Assembly: GCA_905216025.1 (NCBI GenBank)
Contig: CAJMSE010000010.1
Span: 1 to 64,000 of the forward strand
Direction of reading: 5' to 3'
Length of the DNA: 64,000 nt
From: an uncultured bacterium
GTDB taxonomy: Bacteria > Bacteroidota > Bacteroidia > Bacteroidales > Bacteroidaceae
Made by a program: the position numbers and the translations under genes. This document shows positions 8,609-16,665 of this stretch, one piece after another. Within the stretch, counting starts at the first letter, position 1. Every line of letters begins with the position of its first letter. A model generated the notes under the pieces. The model was given only the letters and a program-made list of their open reading frames with translations. It was not told the origin of the DNA and searched no databases.

Positions 8609-8672
8609 ATTATATAAGGTATCCTTTTATATATTTCCGATATCCGTTTTTACCGGATAGGGCTCTCCATTA

Positions 8673-9761
8673 TCATTTTGCGCGGAACTTCTCGGCCTGC
8701 GAGCGTATCAGTTCGGCATCGTCGAAATAGTTTATTTGCATTGCGCGGCGCACCTCGTCCATCGTCTGTGCGGCTGTCTCGCGTGCCCGCTCGGTTCCCT
8801 TTTTCAGTATGTTGTATATCTCGGGGATATCCTGTTCGAACTCATTGCGGCGCGCGCGCATCGGTTCGAGCATGTTGTTCAGGATGGTGTTAAGGAACTT
8901 CTTGCACTTCATGTCTCCCAGTCCGCCGCGGCGGTAATGGTCTTTCAGTTCGTCGAGGTTTTGGTATTCGGGCCAGTATTCGGCGAAGTCGGCATCCGTT
9001 GAGAATGCGTCGAGATATGTGAATACGGCGTTTCCTTCCACCTTGCCCGGGTCGTCGACGCGCAGGTGGTCGGGGTCGGTGAACATCGAGCGCACCTTCT
9101 GCCATACCTCATCGGCCGAGTCGCTCAGGTAGATGCAGTTGCCGAGGCTCTTGCTCATCTTCTCCTTGCCGTCGGTGCCGGGCAGACGGCGCGCCGTGGC
9201 GTTCTCGGGCAGCATGATGTTCGGCTCTACGAGCACCTCGGCGTATGTCTGGTTGAAGCGGCGCACGAGTTCGCGCGTCACCTCCAGCATCGGCTCTTGG
9301 TCTTCGCCGGCCGGCACCGTGGTAGCCTTGAAGAGCGTGATGTCGGCCGCTTGGCTCACGGGATAGCAAAAAAAGCCGAGTGGTATGTTGGCTTCGAAGT
9401 TGCGCATCTTTATCTCTGTCTTCACCGTCGGGTTGCGTTGCACGCGCGACACGGTGATGAGGTTCATCAGATATGTGGTCAGTTCGGCCAGTTCCGGTAT
9501 CTGGCTCTGCACGAAGAGCGTGCATTTTTCAGGGTCGAGTCCGGCTGCCAGATAGTCGAGCGCCACCTCGATGAGGTTCCGGCGTATCTTTTCGGGATTG
9601 TCGGCATTGTCGGTCAGGGCCTGAACATCGGCCATGAAAACGAACATCTTGTCGTAGTCGCCCTCATTCTGCAGCTGCACGCGGCGGCGCAGCGAGCCTA
9701 CGTAGTGGCCCAAATGCAGTTTCCCGGTGGGGCGGTCACCGGTAAGAATAATCTTTCCCAT
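8673..9761 (-). CDS. trpS: Tryptophanyl-tRNA synthetase
   Basis: Class I aminoacyl-tRNA synthetase that charges tRNA-Trp. The 362 residues are slightly longer than the bacterial average. The HIGH motif appears as HLGH at residues 16-19 in GKLHLGHYVG, and KMSKS at 201-205 in GKEKMSKSLGN. The AGEDQEPMLEVTRE segment between them is typical of TrpS. No leader peptide or obvious T-box-like structure is visible upstream; a toxin-antitoxin pair precedes it on the same strand. Confidence 0.96.
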   Translation of the reverse strand: MGKIILTGDRPTGKLHLGHYVGSLRRRVQLQNEGDYDKMFVFMADVQALTDNADNPEKIRRNLIEVALDYLAAGLDPEKCTLFVQSQIPELAELTTYLMNLITVSRVQRNPTVKTEIKMRNFEANIPLGFFCYPVSQAADITLFKATTVPAGEDQEPMLEVTRELVRRFNQTYAEVLVEPNIMLPENATARRLPGTDGKEKMSKSLGNCIYLSDSADEVWQKVRSMFTDPDHLRVDDPGKVEGNAVFTYLDAFSTDADFAEYWPEYQNLDELKDHYRRGGLGDMKCKKFLNTILNNMLEPMRARRNEFEQDIPEIYNILKKGTERARETAAQTMDEVRRAMQINYFDDAELIRSQAEKFRAK

Positions 9762-9808
9762 CTGTATTTTTATTATCGTCGTTTAATCGTTTGTTACTTA
9801 CAGGGCGG

Positions 9809-10153
9809 TCACAGCATGGCCGCCACTTTCCTGATTTTTGCCAGCCGCTCGAGGAACGACTTGTTTGACTTAGCCTTTTGCATGTCGTATCGTGCCTGTT
9901 GTTTCAGCCAAATGTTTGCATCTATCCCCAAGGCAGCCTCGAAAAGCAGTGCATATTCGGTCGAAACGGCACGCTTCCCGTTAAGTATTTCATTGAGCAG
10001 AGTGGGCGAAATGCCCATTTGGGCCGCCAGTTTACGCTGAGAAAGTCCTCTATACTCTATCTCGTCTTTTATCATCTCACCCGGATGTATGAGGTAAGAA
10101 GACGTCAGGTTGTTGGCAATCATGCCGGGGTCAACTCCTTCTATTGTTACCAT
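9809..10153 (-). CDS. higA: HigA-type antitoxin, XRE family
   Basis: Predicted 114-residue antitoxin and autorepressor of a type II toxin-antitoxin module. The helix-turn-helix covers roughly residues 35-75 (GLSQRKLAAQMGISPTLLNEILNGKR), preceded by the HigA-type HPGEMIKDEIEYRG and followed by ALGIDANIWLKQQ. It is the second gene after the toxin, with a 7-nt gap, which is the HigBA order. HigA proteins bind operators near the toxin promoter. Confidence 0.85.
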   Translation of the reverse strand: MVTIEGVDPGMIANNLTSSYLIHPGEMIKDEIEYRGLSQRKLAAQMGISPTLLNEILNGKRAVSTEYALLFEAALGIDANIWLKQQARYDMQKAKSNKSFLERLAKIRKVAAML

Positions 10154-10160
10154 AATGTTT

Positions 10161-10478
10161 CTATTTGTAATGGTTTGACAATTCTATGATATTGCATATC
10201 GTGATAAAATCTTCTTCAACGGATTGTCTTACGGTAAATTCTACCCGATACTTATTGTTTACTCTTATTGATGACATACCTTTCTTGTCACCTTTCAGGG
10301 TCTCATAGTTCAATGAGTTGATTTTCTTTAAATCATCCGCAACTTTGGCATCCATAAGGTAATCCACACATCTCTGATACCGTTTGATTATATCCGGCTG
10401 AAATCTGTGACTCTTGTCGTCGGTTCGTCCGTTTTCGTACAAGTCTTTGAGGTATGTCTTTTCAAATGTGACGTACAT
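10161..10478 (-). CDS. higB: HigB/RelE-type toxin
   Basis: Predicted 105-residue ribosome-dependent mRNA interferase of the RelE/HigB superfamily. The C-terminal half has the family pattern: LKGDKKGMSSIRVNNKYRVEFTV, an IR-containing strand followed by the R-x-E/F strand, then ITICNIIELSNHYK. It precedes higA, as in higBA loci and unlike relBE. A -7 box lies 20 nt upstream of the start. Confidence 0.82.
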   Translation of the reverse strand: MYVTFEKTYLKDLYENGRTDDKSHRFQPDIIKRYQRCVDYLMDAKVADDLKKINSLNYETLKGDKKGMSSIRVNNKYRVEFTVRQSVEEDFITICNIIELSNHYK

Positions 10479-10498
10479 TCTTTTTATATATTATTCCG

Positions 10499-10506
10499 CA
10501 AAGATA
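10499..10506 (-). promoter_or_regulatory. -7 box of higBA (TATCTTTG)
   Basis: On the minus strand TATCTTTG ends about 20 nt before the higB ATG (10478). This is the probable site of HigA autorepression, though no operator palindrome was identified. Confidence 0.55.
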
Positions 10507-10614
10507 CGGTTTTTATCTGATATTCACAAATAAGTGAACGACAAAGTGTCTTATGTTATTCTGTATTAAACGGGCAATCGGAAAGAACTTGACCGTCGGC
10601 CGAATATAAAGTAT

Positions 10615-10717
10615 GCGTATATCGGACAAATATTTGTGCATATCGGACAAGGGGCGTATTTGTGACATATCACGGCATGAATGAGCAATAGCGGCGATAT
10701 GATTTGCCGTATATTTG
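10615..10717 (+). promoter_or_regulatory. Promoter region of the GH43-like gene with a 21-nt direct repeat
   Basis: ATATCGGACAA occurs at about 10619-10629 and again at 10640-10650, a spacing of 21 nt (two helical turns). TATTTGTG also recurs (10631 and 10657). The -7 box TATATTTG is at 10710-10717, 29 nt before the ATG. Direct repeats at this spacing upstream of a CAZyme gene are what an AraC-type regulator would bind; that link is inference. Confidence 0.5.
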
Positions 10718-10746
10718 CAGCAGACAACAACAAAACCATATTGACA

Positions 10747-12498
10747 ATGAAAAGATTTTGCATCGCGGTCATCGCATTATTGATGGCCATCGGCATGAAG
10801 GCCGGACAGTGGGGAACGATAACCAACGACACGTTTTGGAAGACTGTGGACGGGGATTACATATTCAGTCAGGGCGGAGGGATATTCCGTTTTGCCGACC
10901 CGACCACAGGAGAAGAACACTACTATTGGTATGGAGTGAAGTATCAGGAAGCCGTTGATTATGCTCCGGCCGCATTGGCGGGAAGTAACAGCAACATGAC
11001 CAACTTTGTGTCGGTGACTTGTTACCGCAGCGATGACCTTGTCAACTGGACGTTCGTGAAGGATGTGATGACGCAATCGACATTCACCGGGCACGACTGG
11101 GCTTGGTGGGTAGGCCGCCTCGGGGTCGCGTATGTGGCCGATGCACGTAAATACGCGCTTTTTGTGCAGTACAATGACAAGGTAGGCGTGTTCACATGCG
11201 ACTCTCCCACGGGCAATTTCACCTATCATCAGCAAATAGATATGACGGCAATGACCGGCAAATCGAACACCGGCGACCAAACCGTTTTCACCGACGATGA
11301 CGGCTCGTCGTATCTCTGTTACTCGTATGGTAGCGGCCGTTCGAAAATCTATCTGTCAGAAATAGGCGTCACGTCAGACGGCAAGATAGGCCTGCTCAAC
11401 TGCAAACAGATATACAAAGGCAGCGGAAGAGAGGGCGACTGCATGTTCAAATACAAAGGCAAATACTATGTATGCGCATCCGACCTGTACGGTTGGAACG
11501 CGTCAAATGTCTACTATTTGGAGGCAAGCAGCATTTACGGGCCGTACACCCCGACGAACAATATGCAGGTGATGCCCGGCTCGTCGGCAGACTACGGGCA
11601 CGTGACGCAGACCGGATTTTTCTATACTCTCAAAGGAACGAAAGAGGAAACGGTAATCTATTGCGGCGACAGATGGGCCGGGTTTGCAGGCAACGGCAAC
11701 GGCTTCAACCAGTGGTGCCCGTTGTCTTTCGAGAACGGCAAGCCCTATTTCAACTCGTTGAGCCAGTGGAACCTCGATGCCGAGACGGGCGAATGGACGG
11801 TAGGAGCGGACAACAACTACGTAAAGAATTTCAGTTTCGATGCCGACAGGGTCAATATCCCGAGCACGAAGAAGCCCGCACAGACATATCTTAAAGGCTG
11901 GTCGTTCGACGTTATCAAGGGCAATGCCATCGTTCAGGGCGGTGCTGACTCGCCGGTGCTCAACGAGAAGAACTCCAAGACAGACCGCGCCACCGTCATG
12001 GGAAATCGCTGTCTCAATATATATGATAAGGTGGCATACACCAGAAAGATATACCAGAGGATAGCGTCGACCACCCGTGTGCCGCTCACCGACGGCAAAT
12101 ACCGGATGACCTGCAAGGTAAAATGCGGCAGCAAATACAGCGAACTGTACATGTATGCCAAGACGGCGGGCCGTACATACAAAGCCGACATTGTGCATAC
12201 GGACGGCGAATGGCACACGGTGACAATCGAAGACATTGCCATCGGCGGCGGTGAGGTCGAAGTGGGGATATACGCCGACGGTGCAGCCGGATGCTGGGCG
12301 AGGGCCGACGACATGACGCTCGTGAAGACAGGAGACGGCGATACCGATGCGATAGGGCATTTGCCCCGGCACGACAGCGGCGTGATACAGTACTATTCGC
12401 CGGGCGGCATGGCCCAGAACGAGGCCCGGAAAGGGCTGAACATCGTGCGTGAGATGAAAGACGGCATGGTGACCACCCGCAAAATGGTAGTGCGCTGA
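10747..12498 (+). CDS. Secreted GH43-like glycosidase with C-terminal accessory domain
   Basis: Predicted 583-residue exported enzyme. The ATG at 10747 starts a signal peptide (KRFCIAVIALLMAIGMKA). Residues about 20-345 look like a five-bladed propeller of the GH43 type: QGGGIFRFAD...YYWYG, SDDLVNWTF, AWWVGRLGVAYV, TVFTDDDGSSYLCYS, and SRKIYLSEI-like strands. Residues about 370-560 look like a beta-sandwich carbohydrate-binding module. The end (YYSPGGMAQNEARKGLNIV) matches a short C-terminal motif common on Prevotella exported proteins (recalled). GH43 enzymes act mainly on arabinose-, xylose- or galactose-containing glycans; the substrate is not determined here. Confidence 0.75.
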   Translation: MKRFCIAVIALLMAIGMKAGQWGTITNDTFWKTVDGDYIFSQGGGIFRFADPTTGEEHYYWYGVKYQEAVDYAPAALAGSNSNMTNFVSVTCYRSDDLVNWTFVKDVMTQSTFTGHDWAWWVGRLGVAYVADARKYALFVQYNDKVGVFTCDSPTGNFTYHQQIDMTAMTGKSNTGDQTVFTDDDGSSYLCYSYGSGRSKIYLSEIGVTSDGKIGLLNCKQIYKGSGREGDCMFKYKGKYYVCASDLYGWNASNVYYLEASSIYGPYTPTNNMQVMPGSSADYGHVTQTGFFYTLKGTKEETVIYCGDRWAGFAGNGNGFNQWCPLSFENGKPYFNSLSQWNLDAETGEWTVGADNNYVKNFSFDADRVNIPSTKKPAQTYLKGWSFDVIKGNAIVQGGADSPVLNEKNSKTDRATVMGNRCLNIYDKVAYTRKIYQRIASTTRVPLTDGKYRMTCKVKCGSKYSELYMYAKTAGRTYKADIVHTDGEWHTVTIEDIAIGGGEVEVGIYADGAAGCWARADDMTLVKTGDGDTDAIGHLPRHDSGVIQYYSPGGMAQNEARKGLNIVREMKDGMVTTRKMVVR

Positions 12499-12539
12499 TG
12501 AAAAAACAGGTGCTGCGGATGTAATAATCCGATTGTTTT

Positions 12540-12649
12540 TACGTATTAATAAAAGCCAATGTACAATCCAACAAGTACTTGCGTACGATTCAGTAAAAGC
12601 CTATATACGTATTAATAAAAGTCTGTATACAATGGGAATGAGAAGGAAT
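12540..12649 (+). repeat. 22-nt periodic array upstream of the double-esterase gene
   Basis: Units begin TAC at 12540, 12562, 12584, 12606 and 12628, exactly 22 nt apart. Units 1, 3 and 4 share TACG, then TAAAAG: unit 1 TACGTATTAATAAAAGCC, unit 3 TACGATTCAGTAAAAGCC, unit 4 TACGTATTAATAAAAGTC. Units 2 and 5 start TACAAT. The array runs through the esterase ATG (12632), so it occupies the whole leader. Confidence 0.7.
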
Positions 12650-14272
12650 ATATTGCTGACAGCAGCCGTTACGGTCTTCATAATGGCTTTTGGCGGATAT
12701 GTAAAGGCCGCCGGCGGGCATGTGAAGACAAAGGAAATAGACAATGGCGGCAGCGGCCTCTTCAAGGCAGTGGCCGTGGAAGACAGCTCATTGCAGGGCT
12801 TTGTGGTATACCGTCCGAAAGACCTCTACTGGGCATCGTGCCGTGAAAAGAAGCTGCCCGTGCTGATATGGGGCAACGGCGGCTGCATGGATACGTCCAT
12901 AGGATATGAGCGTACGCTCGTCGAGATAGCCTCGCAGGGCTATGTTGTCATAGCCATCGGCGCCATGCAGGCGGCCGCCGGCGACCGAAAGGAGGTTCAT
13001 ACGCCGTCGTCGATGATGGCAGAGGCCATGACATGGATATGCCGGCAGGCCGCCGACCGTGGCAGCGAATACTATGATTGCGTGGATACCACCCTCATCG
13101 CGGCGGCGGGACACTCCTGCGGCGGGGCGCAGGTGCTGTGCAATTCGGCCGACAGGCGGCTGAAGACATACCTGATACTCAACGCCGGCATGGGAGACAT
13201 GGAGATGGCGGGGGCAAGCAAAGCCTCGCTCGACGGTTTGCACGGCCCCGTTCTCTACCTCACGGGAGGAGAGAAAGACGTGGCATACCGCAACGCGCAG
13301 CTCGACTATTCGCGCATTTCACATGTGCCGGTGGCTCTCGGCGACATGCCGGCGGCCGGACATGGCGGCACTTACGGGCAAAAGGGCGGCGGCGACTTCG
13401 GCCGTATGATTGTCGCATGGCTCGACTGGCAGTTGAAAGGCAGGGCCGGCAACGGGGATATATTCGTGCGTTCGAGACTCGACGGCTATCCCGGATGGAC
13501 CATGAAGCAGAAGAATTTTGGCTCGGCAACGAGTGAGATGTGGGTCGACAACGGCGGAAGGCGCATCTACGGCATCGTGTCAAAGCCCGAAAAGCCCGGC
13601 CGTCACAAGGTGGCCATCGTCGCCCACGGCTTCAACGGCACCCATCATTTCGGCCGCGACTATTTCGACACGCTCAACAGGCTGGGCTATCAGGTGTATT
13701 CTTTCGACTTTCCGTGCGGCTCGGTCAACAGCAGGAGCGACAAAAACACTCTTAACATGTCGGTTATAGACGAGAAAGAAGACCTGAAAGCCATTGTGAG
13801 ACATTTCCGCAGCCGGCCCGATGTATGCCCGGACAGCATCGTCCTGATAGGCGAAAGTCAGGGAGGACTGGTCGCCGCGCTGGCCGCCGCCGAACTGAAA
13901 GAGCAGGTAAGCCGGCTGATACTCATCTATCCGGCCCTCTGCATCCCCGACAACTGGAACAGCCGATACCGCCGTGCGAAAGACATTCCCGACACAACGC
14001 TTGTCTGGAACGTGCCTTTGGGACGCAGATTTTTCGAGGAGCTGCGCGATATGAATGTCTATAAGACCATTACCAAGTATGAGGGGCCTGTGCTGATAGT
14101 TCACGGTTCGAAAGACCGCGTCGTGCCGTTGAGCTACTCCGAGAGGGCCATGAAGCTCTATCGTGATGCCCATATAGGCGTGATACCCGGTGCGGGCCAC
14201 GGCTTCAAGCCGGCGGAGCGCCGTGTTTCGAACATGTTTGTGGGCGAGTTCCTCTCACGGCCGGTATTCTGA
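12632..14272 (+). CDS. Exported protein with two tandem alpha/beta-hydrolase (esterase) domains
   Basis: Predicted 546-residue protein with a signal peptide (MRRNILLTAAVTVFIMAFGGYVKA). Two complete hydrolase domains follow. Domain 1 (about 30-290) has the nucleophile S162 in GHSCGG and a histidine H244 in AAGHGGTYG. Domain 2 (about 300-546) has S409 in GESQGG, D495 in GSKDRVV and H523 in GAGHGF, and resembles cinnamoyl/feruloyl esterases. The start is ATG 12632 or 12638; the frame upstream is repeat DNA. It lies downstream of the GH43-like gene and its 3' end overlaps the convergent sensor gene by 18 nt. Probable role: removing ester groups from plant glycans (inference). Confidence 0.78.
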   Translation: MGMRRNILLTAAVTVFIMAFGGYVKAAGGHVKTKEIDNGGSGLFKAVAVEDSSLQGFVVYRPKDLYWASCREKKLPVLIWGNGGCMDTSIGYERTLVEIASQGYVVIAIGAMQAAAGDRKEVHTPSSMMAEAMTWICRQAADRGSEYYDCVDTTLIAAAGHSCGGAQVLCNSADRRLKTYLILNAGMGDMEMAGASKASLDGLHGPVLYLTGGEKDVAYRNAQLDYSRISHVPVALGDMPAAGHGGTYGQKGGGDFGRMIVAWLDWQLKGRAGNGDIFVRSRLDGYPGWTMKQKNFGSATSEMWVDNGGRRIYGIVSKPEKPGRHKVAIVAHGFNGTHHFGRDYFDTLNRLGYQVYSFDFPCGSVNSRSDKNTLNMSVIDEKEDLKAIVRHFRSRPDVCPDSIVLIGESQGGLVAALAAAELKEQVSRLILIYPALCIPDNWNSRYRRAKDIPDTTLVWNVPLGRRFFEELRDMNVYKTITKYEGPVLIVHGSKDRVVPLSYSERAMKLYRDAHIGVIPGAGHGFKPAERRVSNMFVGEFLSRPVF

Positions 14273-16663
14273 CGGCGGCACTCCGTGCTCTTCCTGAAAG
14301 CATTTTGTGAAGTAGCTCGGGCTTGAGAACCCCACCATATACATCACTTCACTGACAGTCAGCGAGCCTTTGGCCAGCAGCGCGGCGGCTTTCTGCATCC
14401 GCAGGCTGCGTATATAGGCCACGGTGGTAAGCCCTGTCAGTGCCTTTATCCTTCTGTAAAGCTGTTTGCTGCCCGTGCCGCTGAGCCTGCACAGTGAGTC
14501 GACGTTAAACCCTGTGTCGGCCATGTTGGCCTTTATGATGGCCGTGATGTCGGCAAGGAACTTCTCGTCGCCGGTCAGTTCATCGCCGCTGTCGCTCTCC
14601 GCATGCTGCTGTATGCGCAGCCTTGCCGACAGAAACCTGTTCTCGCTCTCCATTCTCTGTTCCGTCTCGCGCGCCTTTTCCGCCAGCCTCTGCCGCTCGG
14701 AGCGTTCCCGTTCCAGTCTGCGGCGCTGGCGGTAGAACAGCCATGCGAGATATGCGAGCAGGCATACTGACAGAGTATAGAATGTCTTGGCCACGGCCGA
14801 GGCATACCACCGCGGCTCCACATACAGCCCGATGGCAGCCTGCGCACGGGTGTCTCTCGTGCTGCGCACCGTCAGCAAGTGCTCTCCGGCCGACAGGCCG
14901 GCAAGCATAACGGTGCAGTCTGTACCCCTTACCGGCAGCCATTCGCCGTCGTCGAGCCTGTATTGGAATCTGTCCGGCATCAGTCCGGAGTAGTCGAAAT
15001 CGGAAAACATCACCTCGACGAACACCACATCGGCCGGCAGCCGGGTTCTCACTCCGTCTTCCATGGCGAGTGGCTGCCGGCTGCTGCCGTTCACCTTTAT
15101 TCCCGTAAAGGTGGGGATGCGGCCTGTATTTGGGTATCCTGAGTCTCTTATCAGTGCGAAACAGTCGTTCCCTCCCAGCAGGGTGAAGCCCCTTCTGCTG
15201 TCGTGGTATGCTGAGAGGAAGCGGTCTTCCATGCCATATCTGCCGAGCAGTGCCGTGCCGGCCGCCGCCTTTGCCGACAGGTCTCTGCGCTTGCGGCGGC
15301 TCTTCACGGTGGCGCTGTTCTGTCCGCGGCCTATGCTTACGGTGTATGTGGCCGTGAATGTGGTCAGCAGTATGTCGCCCGCGGCCGTCTCTTCGATATC
15401 GTATACCCATCCGCTGTCTTTCGTGTCGAGTTCCAACGGATTGAAGAGGCACGTCCTTTCGTCGTATATCATCAGTCCCATATCTCCGCCGGCGATGATT
15501 TTTCCTGCCTTTGTCTCCATCACGCACCTCACGTGATTGTGCCTGATGGGATACTCTCTGTCGTTCATCCTGTACCAGCGGCTCGTCTGCCTGTCCGTGC
15601 CGAGGTGTTCCACGCATAGCAGTCCGCCGGCGCCGCCGAGCCAGAGGCGTCCGCGTCTGTCTGCAAACGCCGTCGTAAACCTGTTCCCGTTACCGTGTCC
15701 GGTGATTGCCGGCAGCGGATATACCGTCATTGCTCCGTCTGCTTTCATCAGCGAGATGCCGCCGTCGGTGCCTATCCATATATTCCCGTCGCGGTCTTCG
15801 AACATGCTCCACACTGCATTTCCGGCCAGAGAGCCGCCGTGTCTCGCGTCGTGCGCTATTCTTTCGGTGCGTGTCCCGTCCGTCGCGGCAATGTAGAGGC
15901 CGTCGTCCGTGCCTATGAGCAGCTTGCCGTCTTTCGTCCGCAGCAGGCACTTTGCCACGGGTACGGGTATGCTCAGTATCTTTTCGCCGCTCCCGGTGTC
16001 TGTCAGTGTGACGGCTGTTGCCGAGCCTATCCACAGCCGTCCGTTGTCGCCGAGCAGGCATGCGGCGTAGTCTATGCCGCCCGTGAGGCTCTCCATGCTG
16101 CGGGTGGCGGTCGAATATCGTGCCACTCTGTGCGCCCCGCCTATATAAATAATGTCTTTGTCGATGCCGATGCCTATCGTTCCGTCTATGTCCATGGGCA
16201 GCTTCCGCCCGTCGCGGTAGAGCCCTTTGTCGGTGGCCACCCACAGATGACCGCCCGATTTGCCTATTCCGCATACCGCCTCTCCCGCCGCGTAGGGCAG
16301 CATCCTGAACTCACCGGTATTGACACGGAACGACATCACCCCCGAGTTGCACCCTACGACGAGGCTGTCGCCGCAGGCAATGATGCGGTTGTAGCTGCCC
16401 GTGCCCGTGCTTTCATGCTTTTTCCTGCCGGCGGAATACTTGTATCCGGTGAGGTGATAGCCGTCGTAACTGTAAAGACCGCTTTCCGCCGCAAACCACA
16501 TCGTGCCGTCGGCGGTCTGCGCTATGTCTCTGACGCACAGGTGCGAGGTGCGCCCGCCGAGGTTGTCGAACGTGCGGCAGGTCTGCCCTGAGGCGACAGC
16601 CGCTGGGCATGCGGCCGCTGCCACGGCGAGCATTACGTGCACAAGCCTTTTCATCCGTATCAT
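14255..16663 (-). CDS. Membrane sensor: periplasmic propeller + AraC output, no kinase
   Basis: Predicted 802-residue one-component regulator. Order: signal peptide; beta-propeller repeats of the two-component-regulator type (about 25-500, for example GTMWFAAESGLYSYDG, GNIWIGTDGGISLM); a Y_Y_Y-like beta-sandwich (about 530-615, FDYSGLMPDRFQYRLDDGEW); one membrane helix (about 624-645); a coiled coil (646-690, RRRLERERSERQRLAEKARE); and an AraC helix-turn-helix (about 700-802, DSLCRLSGTGSKQLYRRI... YMVGFSSPSYFTKCFQ). It has the outer and output parts of a hybrid two-component system but lacks HisKA, HATPase and receiver domains. Last gene of the GH95-GH140-sensor operon, starting 2 nt after the GH140 stop. 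Confidence 0.85.
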   Translation of the reverse strand: MIRMKRLVHVMLAVAAAACPAAVASGQTCRTFDNLGGRTSHLCVRDIAQTADGTMWFAAESGLYSYDGYHLTGYKYSAGRKKHESTGTGSYNRIIACGDSLVVGCNSGVMSFRVNTGEFRMLPYAAGEAVCGIGKSGGHLWVATDKGLYRDGRKLPMDIDGTIGIGIDKDIIYIGGAHRVARYSTATRSMESLTGGIDYAACLLGDNGRLWIGSATAVTLTDTGSGEKILSIPVPVAKCLLRTKDGKLLIGTDDGLYIAATDGTRTERIAHDARHGGSLAGNAVWSMFEDRDGNIWIGTDGGISLMKADGAMTVYPLPAITGHGNGNRFTTAFADRRGRLWLGGAGGLLCVEHLGTDRQTSRWYRMNDREYPIRHNHVRCVMETKAGKIIAGGDMGLMIYDERTCLFNPLELDTKDSGWVYDIEETAAGDILLTTFTATYTVSIGRGQNSATVKSRRKRRDLSAKAAAGTALLGRYGMEDRFLSAYHDSRRGFTLLGGNDCFALIRDSGYPNTGRIPTFTGIKVNGSSRQPLAMEDGVRTRLPADVVFVEVMFSDFDYSGLMPDRFQYRLDDGEWLPVRGTDCTVMLAGLSAGEHLLTVRSTRDTRAQAAIGLYVEPRWYASAVAKTFYTLSVCLLAYLAWLFYRQRRRLERERSERQRLAEKARETEQRMESENRFLSARLRIQQHAESDSGDELTGDEKFLADITAIIKANMADTGFNVDSLCRLSGTGSKQLYRRIKALTGLTTVAYIRSLRMQKAAALLAKGSLTVSEVMYMVGFSSPSYFTKCFQEEHGVPPSEYRP

Positions 16664-16665
16664 GT

